From contig NZ_CP084622.1 in the NCBI RefSeq assembly GCF_020422885.1, positions 792,001 through 856,000 on the forward strand: DNA of 64,000 nt, in the 5' to 3' direction. Position 1 is the stretch's first letter, and every line of letters starts with the position of its first letter. The notes beneath the pieces were generated by a model. That model was not told the origin of the DNA and ran no database searches. It worked only from the letters and a program-made list of their open reading frames with translations. This DNA comes from Mesobacillus sp. S13 (GTDB lineage Bacteria > Bacillota > Bacilli > Bacillales > Cytobacillaceae). Both the position numbers and the translations under genes were made by a program. Below are positions 16,903 through 24,347 of this stretch, one piece after another.

Positions 16903-18168
16903 TTGGAAGTTCCCATAGGTTTAGTCATTTTATTAGGTGTTTTAATTCTTTTGTCTGCCTTCTTTTCATCGGCAGAAACCGCTTTTTCCAGCGTCAACAA
17001 AATCAGGCTGCGAAACTATGAGTCTGAAGGCCGCGTTGGAAGCAAGAATGCTTTGTATATTTCCGAGAATTTCGATGACGCGCTGTCTACCATTCTAGTA
17101 GGTAACAATATCGTCAATATTGCGGCGGCGAGTATTTCATCGAAGGTAGCTGTTGATATCTTCGGAGCGAGCACAGGTCTGATCGTAAGTACATTTGGTA
17201 TGACGATTTTGATCCTGATTTTTGGTGAGATTTTGCCGAAGTCTATCGCAAAGGAAAATGCAGAAGCTTATTCGTTAAAAATTTCCGGTATCCTGCTGTT
17301 GCTGATCAAAATCCTGACACCGATCAATTTCGTGTTCAGTAAATTGAAGGCATCCGTATCCAGGATGTTCTCGAAGGATGGGGAAGTTCAACCGTCCGTC
17401 ACTGAAGAAGAAATCAAGGTAATGGTCGACATCAGTGAAGAAGAGGGTGTCATCAATAATGAGGAAAGGGAGCTGGTACACCGTTCCCTGGAATTTAACG
17501 ATGTTCTTGTCGGCGAAATTTTAACACATCGAATGGACATGATTACAATCGAAGTAAGCCAGTCACTCGAGGAAATCAAGCAGATTTTCATAGAAGAACG
17601 TTTCTCTCGAGTTCCGGTTTATGAGGACAATATAGATAATATCATCGGATTTTTGTCCGAACGTGAGTTTTTTGCAGAAATGATCCAGAATAAAGAAGTG
17701 AATGTCCGCGAGATGCTGCGCCAGCCGATGTTCGTCGTGAAATCGATGAAAATCGCGACCTTGCTGCCTGAGCTGCAAAGGACAAAGAGCCATATGGCGA
17801 TCGTCGTTGATGAATTCGGGGGAACAAGCGGCTTGATTACGCTTGAAGACATCCTCGAAGAGCTGGTCGGTGAGATTTGGGATGAGCACGATGAAAAGGT
17901 CAATATCATGACGAAGATCGATGAGAGCACGTATGAGTTCGATGCGGCCTACGATCTCGATGATTTTTCCGAATTGTTCCATGTGCCAATGCCGGACACA
18001 TCATACCATAACCTCGGCGGCTGGATTTTTGAAACATTAGAAAGCATCCCGGTGAACGGCGATACATTCGTTTACCAGAACTTGCGAATCATCGTCAAGG
18101 AAGTAGAAAATCACCGTATTCGTAATATAAAAGTGGAAATCATGCCCGTTCTTGAGGTAGAAGAATAA
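16903..18168 (+). CDS. Hemolysin-family CorC/HlyC (DUF21-CBS) membrane protein
   Basis: 421 residues. An N-terminal DUF21 (CNNM) membrane domain with about four segments (~1-180, SAFFSSAETAFSSVNKIRLR, FGEILPKSIAKENAE) is followed by a CBS pair (~200-325, EILTHRMDMITIE, HMAIVVDEFGGTSGLITLEDILEELVGEI). The C-terminal CorC_HlyC domain (~340-415) contains YHNLGGWIFE. The family includes Bacillus YhdP/YugS/YrkA, implicated in magnesium homeostasis and efflux. TTG start with GGAGAG upstream. Followed by a strong terminator. Confidence 0.88.
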   Translation: MEVPIGLVILLGVLILLSAFFSSAETAFSSVNKIRLRNYESEGRVGSKNALYISENFDDALSTILVGNNIVNIAAASISSKVAVDIFGASTGLIVSTFGMTILILIFGEILPKSIAKENAEAYSLKISGILLLLIKILTPINFVFSKLKASVSRMFSKDGEVQPSVTEEEIKVMVDISEEEGVINNEERELVHRSLEFNDVLVGEILTHRMDMITIEVSQSLEEIKQIFIEERFSRVPVYEDNIDNIIGFLSEREFFAEMIQNKEVNVREMLRQPMFVVKSMKIATLLPELQRTKSHMAIVVDEFGGTSGLITLEDILEELVGEIWDEHDEKVNIMTKIDESTYEFDAAYDLDDFSELFHVPMPDTSYHNLGGWIFETLESIPVNGDTFVYQNLRIIVKEVENHRIRNIKVEIMPVLEVEE

Positions 18169-18170
18169 AA

Positions 18171-18216
18171 AAGAAGGTGGAATCAGGCGTTTAGGTGCCT
18201 GGCTCCACCTTTTTTG
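18171..18216 (+). terminator. Terminator after the CorC/HlyC gene
   Basis: Long stem AAGGTGGA...TCAGGC / GCCTGG...TCCACCTT, then TTTTTT. Confidence 0.85.
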
Positions 18217-18242
18217 CTTGCTGGAAAAATTATTCTCTTAAC

Positions 18243-18346
18243 AATGGGCGATAATCGCACGAAGATGGCCTGTAATTGCACAGTGAAGTCATGTAATTGC
18301 ACGGAAAATAAAACTAATTGAACGGTAAACTCTGCTAATTGCACCG
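18243..18346. repeat. 21-bp period tandem array, motif TAATTGCAC
   Basis: TAATYGCAC-like units start at 18252, 18273, 18294, 18315 and 18336, an exact 21-bp spacing. The fourth copy is TAATTGAAC. The DNA between copies is not conserved. The array lies between two converging genes, directly after a terminator. Confidence 0.85.
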
Positions 18347-18368
18347 TCTTCCTTTTATTGTGAAAATA

Positions 18369-18500
18369 CTAACAGCAAGTAGCATCGCCGCCGCAGCAAG
18401 CTTCGTTTTTCTCTTCTGTTTCCTGGACTTCCTTGATTTCCACGCTGCAGCAATCAGACTTCGAGTTGCTGCCCATCAGGATTTTGATAAATTTAGCCAT
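18369..18500 (-). CDS. Small Cys-rich protein of the metalloid cluster
   Basis: 43 residues, with three Cys pairs: CC at 17-18, CC at 35-36 and CC as the final two residues. The middle is acidic (EVQETEEKNE), and a CCGG motif is seen. Perfect AAAGGAGGT seven bases before ATG on the minus strand. It is the last gene of the minus-strand metalloid arm, 36 bp after the permease. The Cys pairs suggest thiolate binding of arsenite or another soft metal as a chaperone or buffer, by inference. Confidence 0.75.
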   Translation of the reverse strand: MAKFIKILMGSNSKSDCCSVEIKEVQETEEKNEACCGGDATCC

Positions 18501-18536
18501 TGATTTCACCTCCTTTCATCAATTAAATTTGATTTA

Positions 18537-19400
18537 TTAGACGAAATAGAACACAAATCCAGATACAGTGGACATCGTGATGACAGAAGCGATGAAGGCA
18601 ATCACGAGCTGCTTTTTGAAGATTGATTTTAACAAGATGACTTCCGGCAAGCTGGCGCCGGCTGAGCTGATCATCATCGCCATCACGGGACCAAGGGCCA
18701 TTCCTTTTAGAATCAGCATTTGCGAAATCGGAATCATGCTAGAAAGGCGGATGTACAAAGGAATCCCGGCGATTGCCGCTACTGGGATCAGCCACCATGC
18801 ATCATGCCCGAACCATTTCGTAATGATTTCTGTTGGAACAAGGCCATGAATGACCGCGCCAATCGCAGCACCTATCAGCAAGTAAGGGTAGACACTTTTC
18901 ATCAGCGACCAGGTTTCTTCTAAGGCAAATCTCCAATTGAATTTCTGATTTTTTTCTTCGTATCCAGACATGATGACATTTTTGACGTAGCGCTGGAATC
19001 CCAGCTTATCGAGTGTAAAGCCAATGACAATCGAGAAAACACTTGTGATGATGGTGTAAATGATGGTAACTTTCCAACCCATCACGACACCCATGATCGT
19101 TAAAATCGTTGGGTCCAGCACCGGAGAAGCGAAGAGGAAAACCATGACGATTGAAAAAGGGATTTTCTTTTTCAGCATATTGACGACTACTGGAATCGTG
19201 GAGCAGGAGCAAAAAGGTGTGATAAACGCAAACAGAATGGCGGCAAAGCTGGCAAGCAATTTATTGCGTCCTGTCAGTTTCTTTTCGATTTTTTCATAAG
19301 GAATATATCCCTGGAGCAAGCTGATCAGAAAGGAAATCCCGATAAAAAGCACCGTTAACTCTAGAGCTATCCATAAAAAGCTTTTTAGAAATTCAATCAT
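18537..19400 (-). CDS. DUF318/ArsP-type permease
   Basis: 287-residue membrane protein with about eight hydrophobic helices. The hallmark FITPFCSCSTIPVV (~62-75) carries the conserved Cys-X-Cys of the permease family that includes ArsP (organoarsenical efflux) and YraQ. A second conserved loop AGIPLYIRLSSMIPISQMLI is near the C-terminus. It sits between two Cys-containing small proteins and downstream of ArsR-type operators, so a metalloid or organoarsenical efflux role is likely; the substrate is not proven. Confidence 0.82.
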   Translation of the reverse strand: MIEFLKSFLWIALELTVLFIGISFLISLLQGYIPYEKIEKKLTGRNKLLASFAAILFAFITPFCSCSTIPVVVNMLKKKIPFSIVMVFLFASPVLDPTILTIMGVVMGWKVTIIYTIITSVFSIVIGFTLDKLGFQRYVKNVIMSGYEEKNQKFNWRFALEETWSLMKSVYPYLLIGAAIGAVIHGLVPTEIITKWFGHDAWWLIPVAAIAGIPLYIRLSSMIPISQMLILKGMALGPVMAMMISSAGASLPEVILLKSIFKKQLVIAFIASVITMSTVSGFVFYFV

Positions 19401-19423
19401 TGTCCTCTACCTTCTTTCTTTCT

Positions 19424-19594
19424 TTAGCAACTAGCTGGAATTGGACAGCATTTAGGCTGCTGAGTTTGTTTACGGGCGATTGCAGGGGTTCGCTTCGTTT
19501 CCGGCTGTTCAAAAAACTTCCATGCGTGTCTAGCTTTCCTTTCAACGTCTTGCTGTTTTAACTGTGCAAATGCTTGATAATCGTGATAAAACAT
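19424..19594 (-). CDS. Small protein with Cys-rich C-terminus (metalloid operon)
   Basis: 56 residues: a helical, basic N-terminal part (QAFAQLKQQDVERKARHAWK) and a C-terminal tail KCCPIPASC with three Cys. I chose ATG 19594, preceded on the minus strand by AAGGAGAGG, over an upstream in-frame start. First gene of the operator-controlled permease operon, 23 bp before the permease. The tail may bind the metalloid and deliver it to the permease. No family recognised. Confidence 0.65.
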   Translation of the reverse strand: MFYHDYQAFAQLKQQDVERKARHAWKFFEQPETKRTPAIARKQTQQPKCCPIPASC

Positions 19595-19610
19595 GTATAT
19601 CCTCTCCTTA

Positions 19611-19648
19611 ATCAAAATATATTGATTTATTAATCAAAAAAAATTGAT
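19611..19648 (-). promoter_or_regulatory. Two ArsR-type operators before the permease operon
   Basis: ATCAA-N6-TTGAT occurs twice (19611-19626 and 19633-19648), centres 22 bp apart, i.e. on the same helix face. The same palindrome appears twice upstream of the neighbouring minus-strand arsR. Confidence 0.72.
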
Positions 19649-19656
19649 TTATTGGT

Positions 19657-19690
19657 TGAAAAAAGAGACCTTGCTGGATATGCTCTTTTC
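19657..19690 (-). terminator. Probable terminator of the minus-strand arsR
   Basis: On the minus strand AAAAGAGC...TCTCTTTTTT forms a 7-bp stem with a T run, between the arsR stop and the two operators of the next transcription unit. Confidence 0.5.
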
Positions 19691-19743
19691 GAATGGTTGT
19701 TAGATTAATTAGGAAACAAAATCTACAAGTGTTTGAAAAGAGC

Positions 19744-20103
19744 TTAACAACAGTTGCTAGGTCTGAAAAGGCAGCAAAGCTCTGGAGATAATAGATGGTT
19801 GATTTCTTCGGTGTTTACTGTGTAGTAGCTCCAGGTTCCCTTCGTTTCTTTCTGGATCAGATTGGCATCAAGCAAAATTTTCAGATGATACGATAATTTT
19901 GATTGGGGCATGTCAATCAGTTCACTTAGATCGCAAACGCAGCTGGAGTCTTGCTGGCAAAGAAGATTGAGGATGTGCAGGCGTTTTTGGTCGGCAAGGG
20001 CTTTGAATTTCTTTTCGTATTTTTCAAAAGTGCTTTGAAGCGGCGGTTCCTTGGCTGCTTTAGTGTCAGTTGTCAGGTCTGTTAAAGGAATGAATTTTTC
20101 CAC
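19744..20103 (-). CDS. ArsR/SmtB-family metalloregulator (minus arm)
   Basis: 119 residues, winged HTH (~30-105). The metal-sensing motif CVCDL at the start of the recognition region is typical of arsenite-responsive ArsR. The C-terminal tail has a CC pair (ELCCLF) and a terminal CC, extra thiols not usual in the family. It would repress the permease operon and itself through ATCAA-N6-TTGAT sites, and release DNA on binding As(III) or Sb(III). Confidence 0.85.
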   Translation of the reverse strand: MEKFIPLTDLTTDTKAAKEPPLQSTFEKYEKKFKALADQKRLHILNLLCQQDSSCVCDLSELIDMPQSKLSYHLKILLDANLIQKETKGTWSYYTVNTEEINHLLSPELCCLFRPSNCC

Positions 20104-20118
20104 TCTCAGCTCTCCTTA

Positions 20119-20193
20119 ATCAAAATTTCTTGATATATTGTATTATATTTCCTCCCTAACCATAATGCAACTGTTAAATCAAAAAAAATTGAT
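20119..20193 (-). promoter_or_regulatory. Two ArsR-type operators before the minus-strand arsR
   Basis: ATCAA-N6-TTGAT at 20119-20134 and 20178-20193, identical in form to the pair before the permease operon. The four sites define one regulon. Confidence 0.7.
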
Positions 20194-20253
20194 TTTTAAT
20201 AAAATCACCTGCAACAAGAAATATTAAGATCATGTAAACTTTATAAATCGTTC

Positions 20254-20282
20254 TTGAACATATAAGCAAATCATTATATGAT
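20254..20282 (+). promoter_or_regulatory. arsRBC promoter with embedded operator
   Basis: TTGAAC (20254-20259), 17 bp, TATGAT (20277-20282). A perfect inverted repeat CATATAA-N8-TTATATG (20259-20280) fills the spacer and overlaps both hexamers. The operator type differs from the ATCAA-N6-TTGAT sites of the minus arm, so the two ArsR proteins probably have separate targets. Confidence 0.75.
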
Positions 20283-20309
20283 AATACAGTATTTGGAGGT
20301 GGAGGGTAA

Positions 20310-20654
20310 TTGATAAAACAAACTATTGAAATGGATCAGGCTGCTGCAGTACTTAAGCTGCTTGGTGATAAGACGCGTTTGACGATGATGAGAATTCTTG
20401 CGGACCACGATTGCTGTGTCTGTGAGTTTGTAGCGATTTTCGAAGCCAGCCAGCCGGCGATCAGCCAGCATATCCGCAAGCTGAAGGATGCAGGTCTGGT
20501 AAAAGAGAGCAGGAGGGGGCAGTGGGTATTTTATTCACTGAACGTGCAGTATGAGCATTTTGAATTTGTTCAATTGCTCTTGGAGGCACTGCCAAGCCAG
20601 GAAGAAAAATTAACAGAACTTGAAAAGCAGGGAAAACGGATTTCCTGTGAATAA
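20310..20654 (+). CDS. arsR: ArsR-family arsenical resistance repressor (plus arm)
   Basis: 114 residues. Winged HTH with KLLGDKTRLTMMRIL, the thiol motif CCVCEFV (~35-41) as metal sensor, and the recognition helix SQPAISQHIRKLK. TTG start with GGAGGTGGAGGG upstream. First gene of arsR-arsB-arsC; its own promoter carries the embedded palindrome. Confidence 0.88.
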   Translation: MIKQTIEMDQAAAVLKLLGDKTRLTMMRILADHDCCVCEFVAIFEASQPAISQHIRKLKDAGLVKESRRGQWVFYSLNVQYEHFEFVQLLLEALPSQEEKLTELEKQGKRISCE

Positions 20655-20663
20655 CGGAGGTGT

Positions 20664-21965
20664 GTGGATTTGTCTTTACCGATTATCGCTTCACTGATTT
20701 TTCTTGTGACGCTGACACTGGTCATCTGGCAGCCTAAAGGGCTGAGCATTGGCTATTCAGCAGTTGGTGGAGCTGTTTTAGCATTGATTTTTGGGGTGGT
20801 CGATTTCCAGGACGTGGTTGATGTGACTAGTATCGTCTGGAACGCAACCCTTACATTTGTCGCACTAATTATCATTTCACTTATTTTGGATGAAATCGGA
20901 TTTTTCGAATGGTCCGCCTTACATATGGCACGGGCCGCAAAGGGTAACGGAGTTAAGATGTTCATATATGTCACCTTGCTTGGTGCAGCGGTAGCGGCAT
21001 TGTTCGCAAACGATGGAGCTGCACTGATTTTGACACCAATCGTGCTGGCGATGGTACGCAATCTTAAGTTCGAGGAAAAAATGGTTTTTCCTTTTATCAT
21101 CGCGAGCGGGTTCATTGCCGATACGACATCACTTCCACTGATTGTCAGTAACCTTGTCAATATCGTATCTGCCGACTTCTTCGATATTGGGTTCGTCGAA
21201 TATGCATCCCGCATGATCGTGCCGAACTTTTTCTCATTAGGTGCAAGTATTTTGGTGTTGTATTTATTTTTCAAAAAGAGCATTCCGAAGAACTATGATA
21301 TGTCTAATTTGAAAAAGCCGGCTGAAGCGATCAAGGATATGAAGATGTTCCGCTTATCTTGGATTGTGTTGGGAGTCCTGCTTGTTGGTTACTTCGGAAG
21401 TGAATTCCTGAACATTCCGGTATCTTTCATTGCCGGTATTGTCGCGATTTTCTTCTTGTTGATGGCAAGGAAAAGCCCAGCTGTTCATACGACCACCGTT
21501 GTAAAAGGCGCACCATGGGCGATTGTGTTCTTCTCGATTGGGATGTATGTGGTCGTTTACGGTCTCCGTAACGCTGGTTTGACGAACGTTCTTGCGGATG
21601 TCATTCAGGCAGCGGCTGATCAGGGATTATTTGTCGCAACGATTGGAATGGGCTTCATTGCCGCGGTTCTTTCTTCAATCATGAACAATATGCCAACTGT
21701 CATGATTGATGCACTAGCGATTGCGGATACTAACACAACAGGTGTTGTTCGAGAAGCACTGATTTATGCAAATGTCATCGGATCTGATTTAGGTCCGAAG
21801 ATCACGCCAATTGGATCACTGGCAACACTATTATGGCTTCACGTTCTTTCATTGAAAGGTGTCAAGATTTCTTGGGGCACTTATTTTAAAACAGGAATCA
21901 TTCTAACCATTCCTACTCTATTCATCACTTTGGTAGGTCTATATATTTGGTTGCTAATTATCTAA
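20664..21965 (+). CDS. arsB: Arsenite/antimonite efflux pump ArsB
   Basis: 433-residue, about 12-segment membrane transporter that expels As(III) using the proton gradient. Family landmarks are [41 protein letters not shown] and [22 protein letters not shown] start with GGAGG three bases upstream. Lies nine bases after arsR. Confidence 0.93.
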   Translation: MDLSLPIIASLIFLVTLTLVIWQPKGLSIGYSAVGGAVLALIFGVVDFQDVVDVTSIVWNATLTFVALIIISLILDEIGFFEWSALHMARAAKGNGVKMFIYVTLLGAAVAALFANDGAALILTPIVLAMVRNLKFEEKMVFPFIIASGFIADTTSLPLIVSNLVNIVSADFFDIGFVEYASRMIVPNFFSLGASILVLYLFFKKSIPKNYDMSNLKKPAEAIKDMKMFRLSWIVLGVLLVGYFGSEFLNIPVSFIAGIVAIFFLLMARKSPAVHTTTVVKGAPWAIVFFSIGMYVVVYGLRNAGLTNVLADVIQAAADQGLFVATIGMGFIAAVLSSIMNNMPTVMIDALAIADTNTTGVVREALIYANVIGSDLGPKITPIGSLATLLWLHVLSLKGVKISWGTYFKTGIILTIPTLFITLVGLYIWLLII

Positions 21966-21983
21966 TAAGGGAGCGAATCGACT

Positions 21984-22403
21984 ATGGCTAAAAAAACAAT
22001 CTACTTCTTATGTACTGGAAACTCTTGCAGAAGCCAAATGGCTGAAGGATGGGCAAAAAAATATCTTGGAGACGAGTGGGAAGTAAAGAGTGCAGGTCTT
22101 GAAGCGCACGGCTTGAATCCTAACGCTATAAAGGCGATGAATGAGGTCGGAATCAATATCACTGGCCACACATCAGATGTCATCGATCCGGAAATCCTGA
22201 ACAATTCAGAGCTTGTCGTCACACTGTGCGGGCACGCAGACGAGCATTGCCCTGTAACACCTCCACATGTGAAACGCGAACACTGGGGCTTTGACGACCC
22301 GGCAAAAGCTGAGGGAACAGAAGAAGAAAAGTGGGCCGTGTTCCAGCGCGTCCGCGACCAGATCAGCGACAGAATCAAGACTTTTGCTGAAACAGGAAAA
22401 TAA
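21984..22403 (+). CDS. arsC: Arsenate reductase, thioredoxin-coupled
   Basis: 139 residues of the low-molecular-weight-phosphatase-like ArsC type (as in S. aureus pI258 and B. subtilis). The P-loop CTGNSCR has nucleophile Cys10. The redox relay Cys82 and Cys89 are in LCGHADEHC. Reduces arsenate to arsenite for export by ArsB. GGGAGCG before ATG; a small terminator follows. Confidence 0.94.
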   Translation: MAKKTIYFLCTGNSCRSQMAEGWAKKYLGDEWEVKSAGLEAHGLNPNAIKAMNEVGINITGHTSDVIDPEILNNSELVVTLCGHADEHCPVTPPHVKREHWGFDDPAKAEGTEEEKWAVFQRVRDQISDRIKTFAETGK

Positions 22404-22409
22404 TTCGAA

Positions 22410-22435
22410 GCCAAGGGGAAACTCTTGGCCTTTTT
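22410..22435 (+). terminator. Terminator or attenuator after arsC
   Basis: 6-bp stem GCCAAG / CTTGGC followed by TTTTT. Weak enough to allow read-through into the phosphatase and HesB genes, which lack an obvious promoter of their own. Confidence 0.6.
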
Positions 22436-22452
22436 AAAAGGAGGAGTAGTAC

Positions 22453-22881
22453 ATGAGCAAGAACTATCAGGCTCTGATTTCAGGCAGGATTTTTATCGGA
22501 GGCGAAAATGCGATCCCCGAACTGCTTGAGAATGAAAAAATCGATATGGTTTATGACCTTCGTGCGGAAAACAAAGAGGGGGATTTTGAGTATCCTCGAA
22601 CCCATTTGCCGATGTATGATGACGATTCCCAGCAGGATGAGTCGGTCAAAAAGGCTCTGGATGAGGTAGCAGCGGCATATGATTCTGGAAAAAACATTTA
22701 CTTCCACTGTTCAACAGGCAGAACCCGGACAGGCACGCTGGCAGCTGGAACTTTGCTAAAGCTGAATGAAGCAAATAGCATTGAGGAAGCAAAGACAAAA
22801 GCAAGGGAAGTCCGCGAAGTGCTGAATCTTGATTCAAAATTGATTACATCTCTTGAAAGGATTTTTCCTGAAAAGAAATGA
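22453..22881 (+). CDS. Dual-specificity/tyrosine phosphatase-like protein in the arsenic operon
   Basis: 142 residues with the Cys-phosphatase loop HCSTGRTRTG (Cys86, Arg92, CX5R) and a general-acid candidate in the MYDDDSQQD loop (~54-62). Similar to bacterial DSP-type phosphatases. Good RBS (AAAGGAGGAG). It follows arsC and overlaps the HesB-like gene by 4 bp, so it is part of the metalloid operon. Whether it dephosphorylates a protein or handles arsenate or an arseno-metabolite is open. Confidence 0.78.
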   Translation: MSKNYQALISGRIFIGGENAIPELLENEKIDMVYDLRAENKEGDFEYPRTHLPMYDDDSQQDESVKKALDEVAAAYDSGKNIYFHCSTGRTRTGTLAAGTLLKLNEANSIEEAKTKAREVREVLNLDSKLITSLERIFPEKK

Positions 22882-23135
22882 AAATTACAAAGCGAGCACG
22901 CGAAAAATTAATGAATGACCAGATACCTGGTATCCGGCTATATTTCGCCGGCATTAGCTGAAGGAGCTCCAAGATTGGACTGGCTCTGGATGAGCCGGAG
23001 GAAGATGATGAAATCATGCTGGTCTATGGAATCAAAGTTGCTGTTGATCCTTCGATTGAATATGAAGTAAAAGATTTGACGATAGATTTTAATAATGATT
23101 TTATTTTAACAAGAAGCAATAGAGAATCATGCTAG
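22878..23135 (+). CDS. HesB/IscA-like selenoprotein (in-frame UGA read as selenocysteine)
   Basis: 85 codons from ATG 22878 (overlapping the phosphatase TGA as ATGA) to TAG 23133-23135, with a single in-frame TGA at codon 28 (22959-22961). The translation is coherent on both sides: GIRLYFAGIS before it and KIGLALDEPEEDDE, then YGIKVAVDP, after it. This is the pattern of the HesB-like (seleno)protein family (TIGR01911), in which the UGA aligns with the conserved first Cys. A Cys remains at the C-terminus (RESC). A hairpin with a G-containing loop lies ~25 nt downstream of the UGA. Alternative: a pseudogene with a point stop, but the reading frame is otherwise undamaged. Confidence 0.75.
22980..22998 (+). 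promoter_or_regulatory. Candidate bacterial SECIS hairpin
   Basis: CTGGCTC (22980-22986) pairs with GAGCCGG (22992-22998), seven pairs including one U-G, loop UGGAU. The loop starts 25 nt after the UGA and has G at its second position, agreeing with the general rules described for bacterial SECIS elements bound by SelB. Confidence 0.5.
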
Positions 23136-23137
23136 AG

Positions 23138-23166
23138 CAGCCACAAACTATTTCGTGGCTGTTTTT
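23138..23166 (+). terminator. Terminator of the arsenic/HesB operon
   Basis: 7-bp stem CAGCCAC / GTGGCTG, 10-base loop, followed by TTTTT. It ends the plus-strand metalloid operon three bases after the HesB-like stop codon. Confidence 0.85.
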
Positions 23167-23176
23167 CTATATCTGT

Positions 23177-23208
23177 TTGACTTTGTGGTGCACTACATAG
23201 TTTATGAT
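23177..23208 (+). promoter_or_regulatory. MerR-type promoter
   Basis: TTGACT (23177-23182), an over-long 20-bp spacer, TATGAT (23203-23208). The spacer contains the near-palindrome GTGGTGCACTAC (23185-23196). This is the classic architecture for untwisting activation by a MerR protein, encoded immediately downstream. Confidence 0.7.
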
Positions 23209-23228
23209 GGTTGTACAAGGGGGCCGAC

Positions 23229-23579
23229 ATGTACAAGGTAAGCGAATTTTCCAAAATGACGGGGCTCAGCAAGGAGACGCTCAGGTATTATGCGGAGATC
23301 AAGCTGCTTGAGCCAGTATTCATCGACCCGAATAATAAGTATCGATATTATGACAACGGATCCTATTTGGTTGCAAGATTATTGGTGCATCTGAGACGCT
23401 TCAATTTTACCATTCAGGAAATGCTGACCGTTGTGAACGATGAATCTTTTGAAAACCTGGAACAAATCTTATGGAAGAAAAGACAGGGACTCGTCAATCA
23501 GGTGCAGGAACTGAATGAACTCATTGAAGAAATGGATGATTTCTTCGAATTTGGAATGGAGGATGCAGAAAATGATTAA
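23229..23579 (+). CDS. MerR-family regulator
   Basis: 116 residues. N-terminal winged HTH (YKVSEFSKMTGLSKETLRYYAEIKLLEP) and a C-terminal coiled coil (~75-110) for dimerisation. No Cys effector site, so a non-metal signal is likely. Start ATG 23229 has AAGGGGG upstream. It overlaps the SRPBCC gene by 8 bp, so the two are translationally coupled. Confidence 0.82.
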   Translation: MYKVSEFSKMTGLSKETLRYYAEIKLLEPVFIDPNNKYRYYDNGSYLVARLLVHLRRFNFTIQEMLTVVNDESFENLEQILWKKRQGLVNQVQELNELIEEMDDFFEFGMEDAEND

Positions 23580-24033
23580 GTGGCACGAAGAACGGATCAT
23601 TCCGGTCAATAGCGAGACAATCTGGACATTATTTCAGCTGGAGAACATCCAGCGAATCATGCCGAATGTGATAGAGAACAAGGTGATCGAAAAGAAAGAA
23701 GGAGTCGTCGGGTCGAAATATGAGCAGAAATATAAAGAAGGCAAGCGAATCGAGACGTATATCGTCGAAGACCTCGAGCACGAAAACACTCCTGATAAAA
23801 AACACCACAAAATCGGTTTCACGCTAGCCAAAGCATTTCAAATTGAAGCAGCGTACACGCTGATCAAGATCGGAGACAATGAAACCAGGTTCATTTACCA
23901 GGGCCAGAATACGGGGCTGAACTTCCTGGGCAAGACCTTGCTGAAATTGGGCGGAGAAAAGAATAACAAAAAAGTCGTCACGGATTTTATGGATACTGTG
24001 GAAAAAGAAGCACTGAAGGAAGCGAAGAAATGA
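23572..24033 (+). CDS. SRPBCC (START-like) ligand-binding protein
   Basis: 153 residues of the SRPBCC/polyketide-cyclase-like fold: WHEERIIPVNSETIWTLFQLENIQRIMPNV at the start, alternating strands, and a C-terminal long helix. Such proteins bind hydrophobic ligands. Start ATG 23572 (inside the end of the MerR gene) with GGAGG upstream was preferred to an upstream in-frame ATG. Probably the target or ligand partner of the MerR regulator. Confidence 0.75.
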   Translation: MIKWHEERIIPVNSETIWTLFQLENIQRIMPNVIENKVIEKKEGVVGSKYEQKYKEGKRIETYIVEDLEHENTPDKKHHKIGFTLAKAFQIEAAYTLIKIGDNETRFIYQGQNTGLNFLGKTLLKLGGEKNNKKVVTDFMDTVEKEALKEAKK

Positions 24034-24040
24034 TCGCTTG

Positions 24041-24069
24041 GCTGCCATTTTTGGGATGGCAGTTTTTTT
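24041..24069 (+). terminator. Terminator after the SRPBCC gene
   Basis: CTGCCAT / ATGGCAG stem with a short loop and seven Ts. Confidence 0.85.
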
Positions 24070-24190
24070 ATGGTAAAAACCTGCTTAATTTTGAGAAATG
24101 GAGTAACATGCAAAGGGATTTTGCTTCAGTTAAGGAAATTTACCGGCAGATTTAGTAGTTCATTGGCTAAAATGATCAAAGCTGATTATT

Positions 24191-24346
24191 TTATTGGCGA
24201 AAATCAAAATATATCGACCACATTTTCGATTTTATCGGCGGATTTTAAATTTTATCGACCACATTCCCGGATATATCAGCGGATTTTGAAATATATCGAC
24301 CACATTTCTGAATATATCGGCGGATTTCAAAATATATCGACCAAGT
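24191..24346. repeat. 41-bp period alternating array (ATCGACCACATT / ATCGGCGGATTT)
   Basis: Two alternating half-units, ATCGACCA and ATCRGCGG, begin at 24213, 24234, 24254, 24275, 24295, 24316 and 24336, spacing 21-20-21-20-21-20, i.e. a 41-bp dimer. The head of the array (24191-24205) is a 15-base stretch identical to the reverse complement of the unit of the array near 63.3 kb. It lies between converging genes, each with its own terminator. A plus-strand open frame through it lacks an RBS and runs antisense over the next gene. Confidence 0.9.
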
Positions 24347-24347
24347 G

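Noticed and set aside
22878-23135. Treating the HesB-like gene as a simple pseudogene
   Set aside because: Only one stop, it is UGA, it falls at the family's Sec/Cys position, and a SECIS-like hairpin follows. The pseudogene view remains the alternative.
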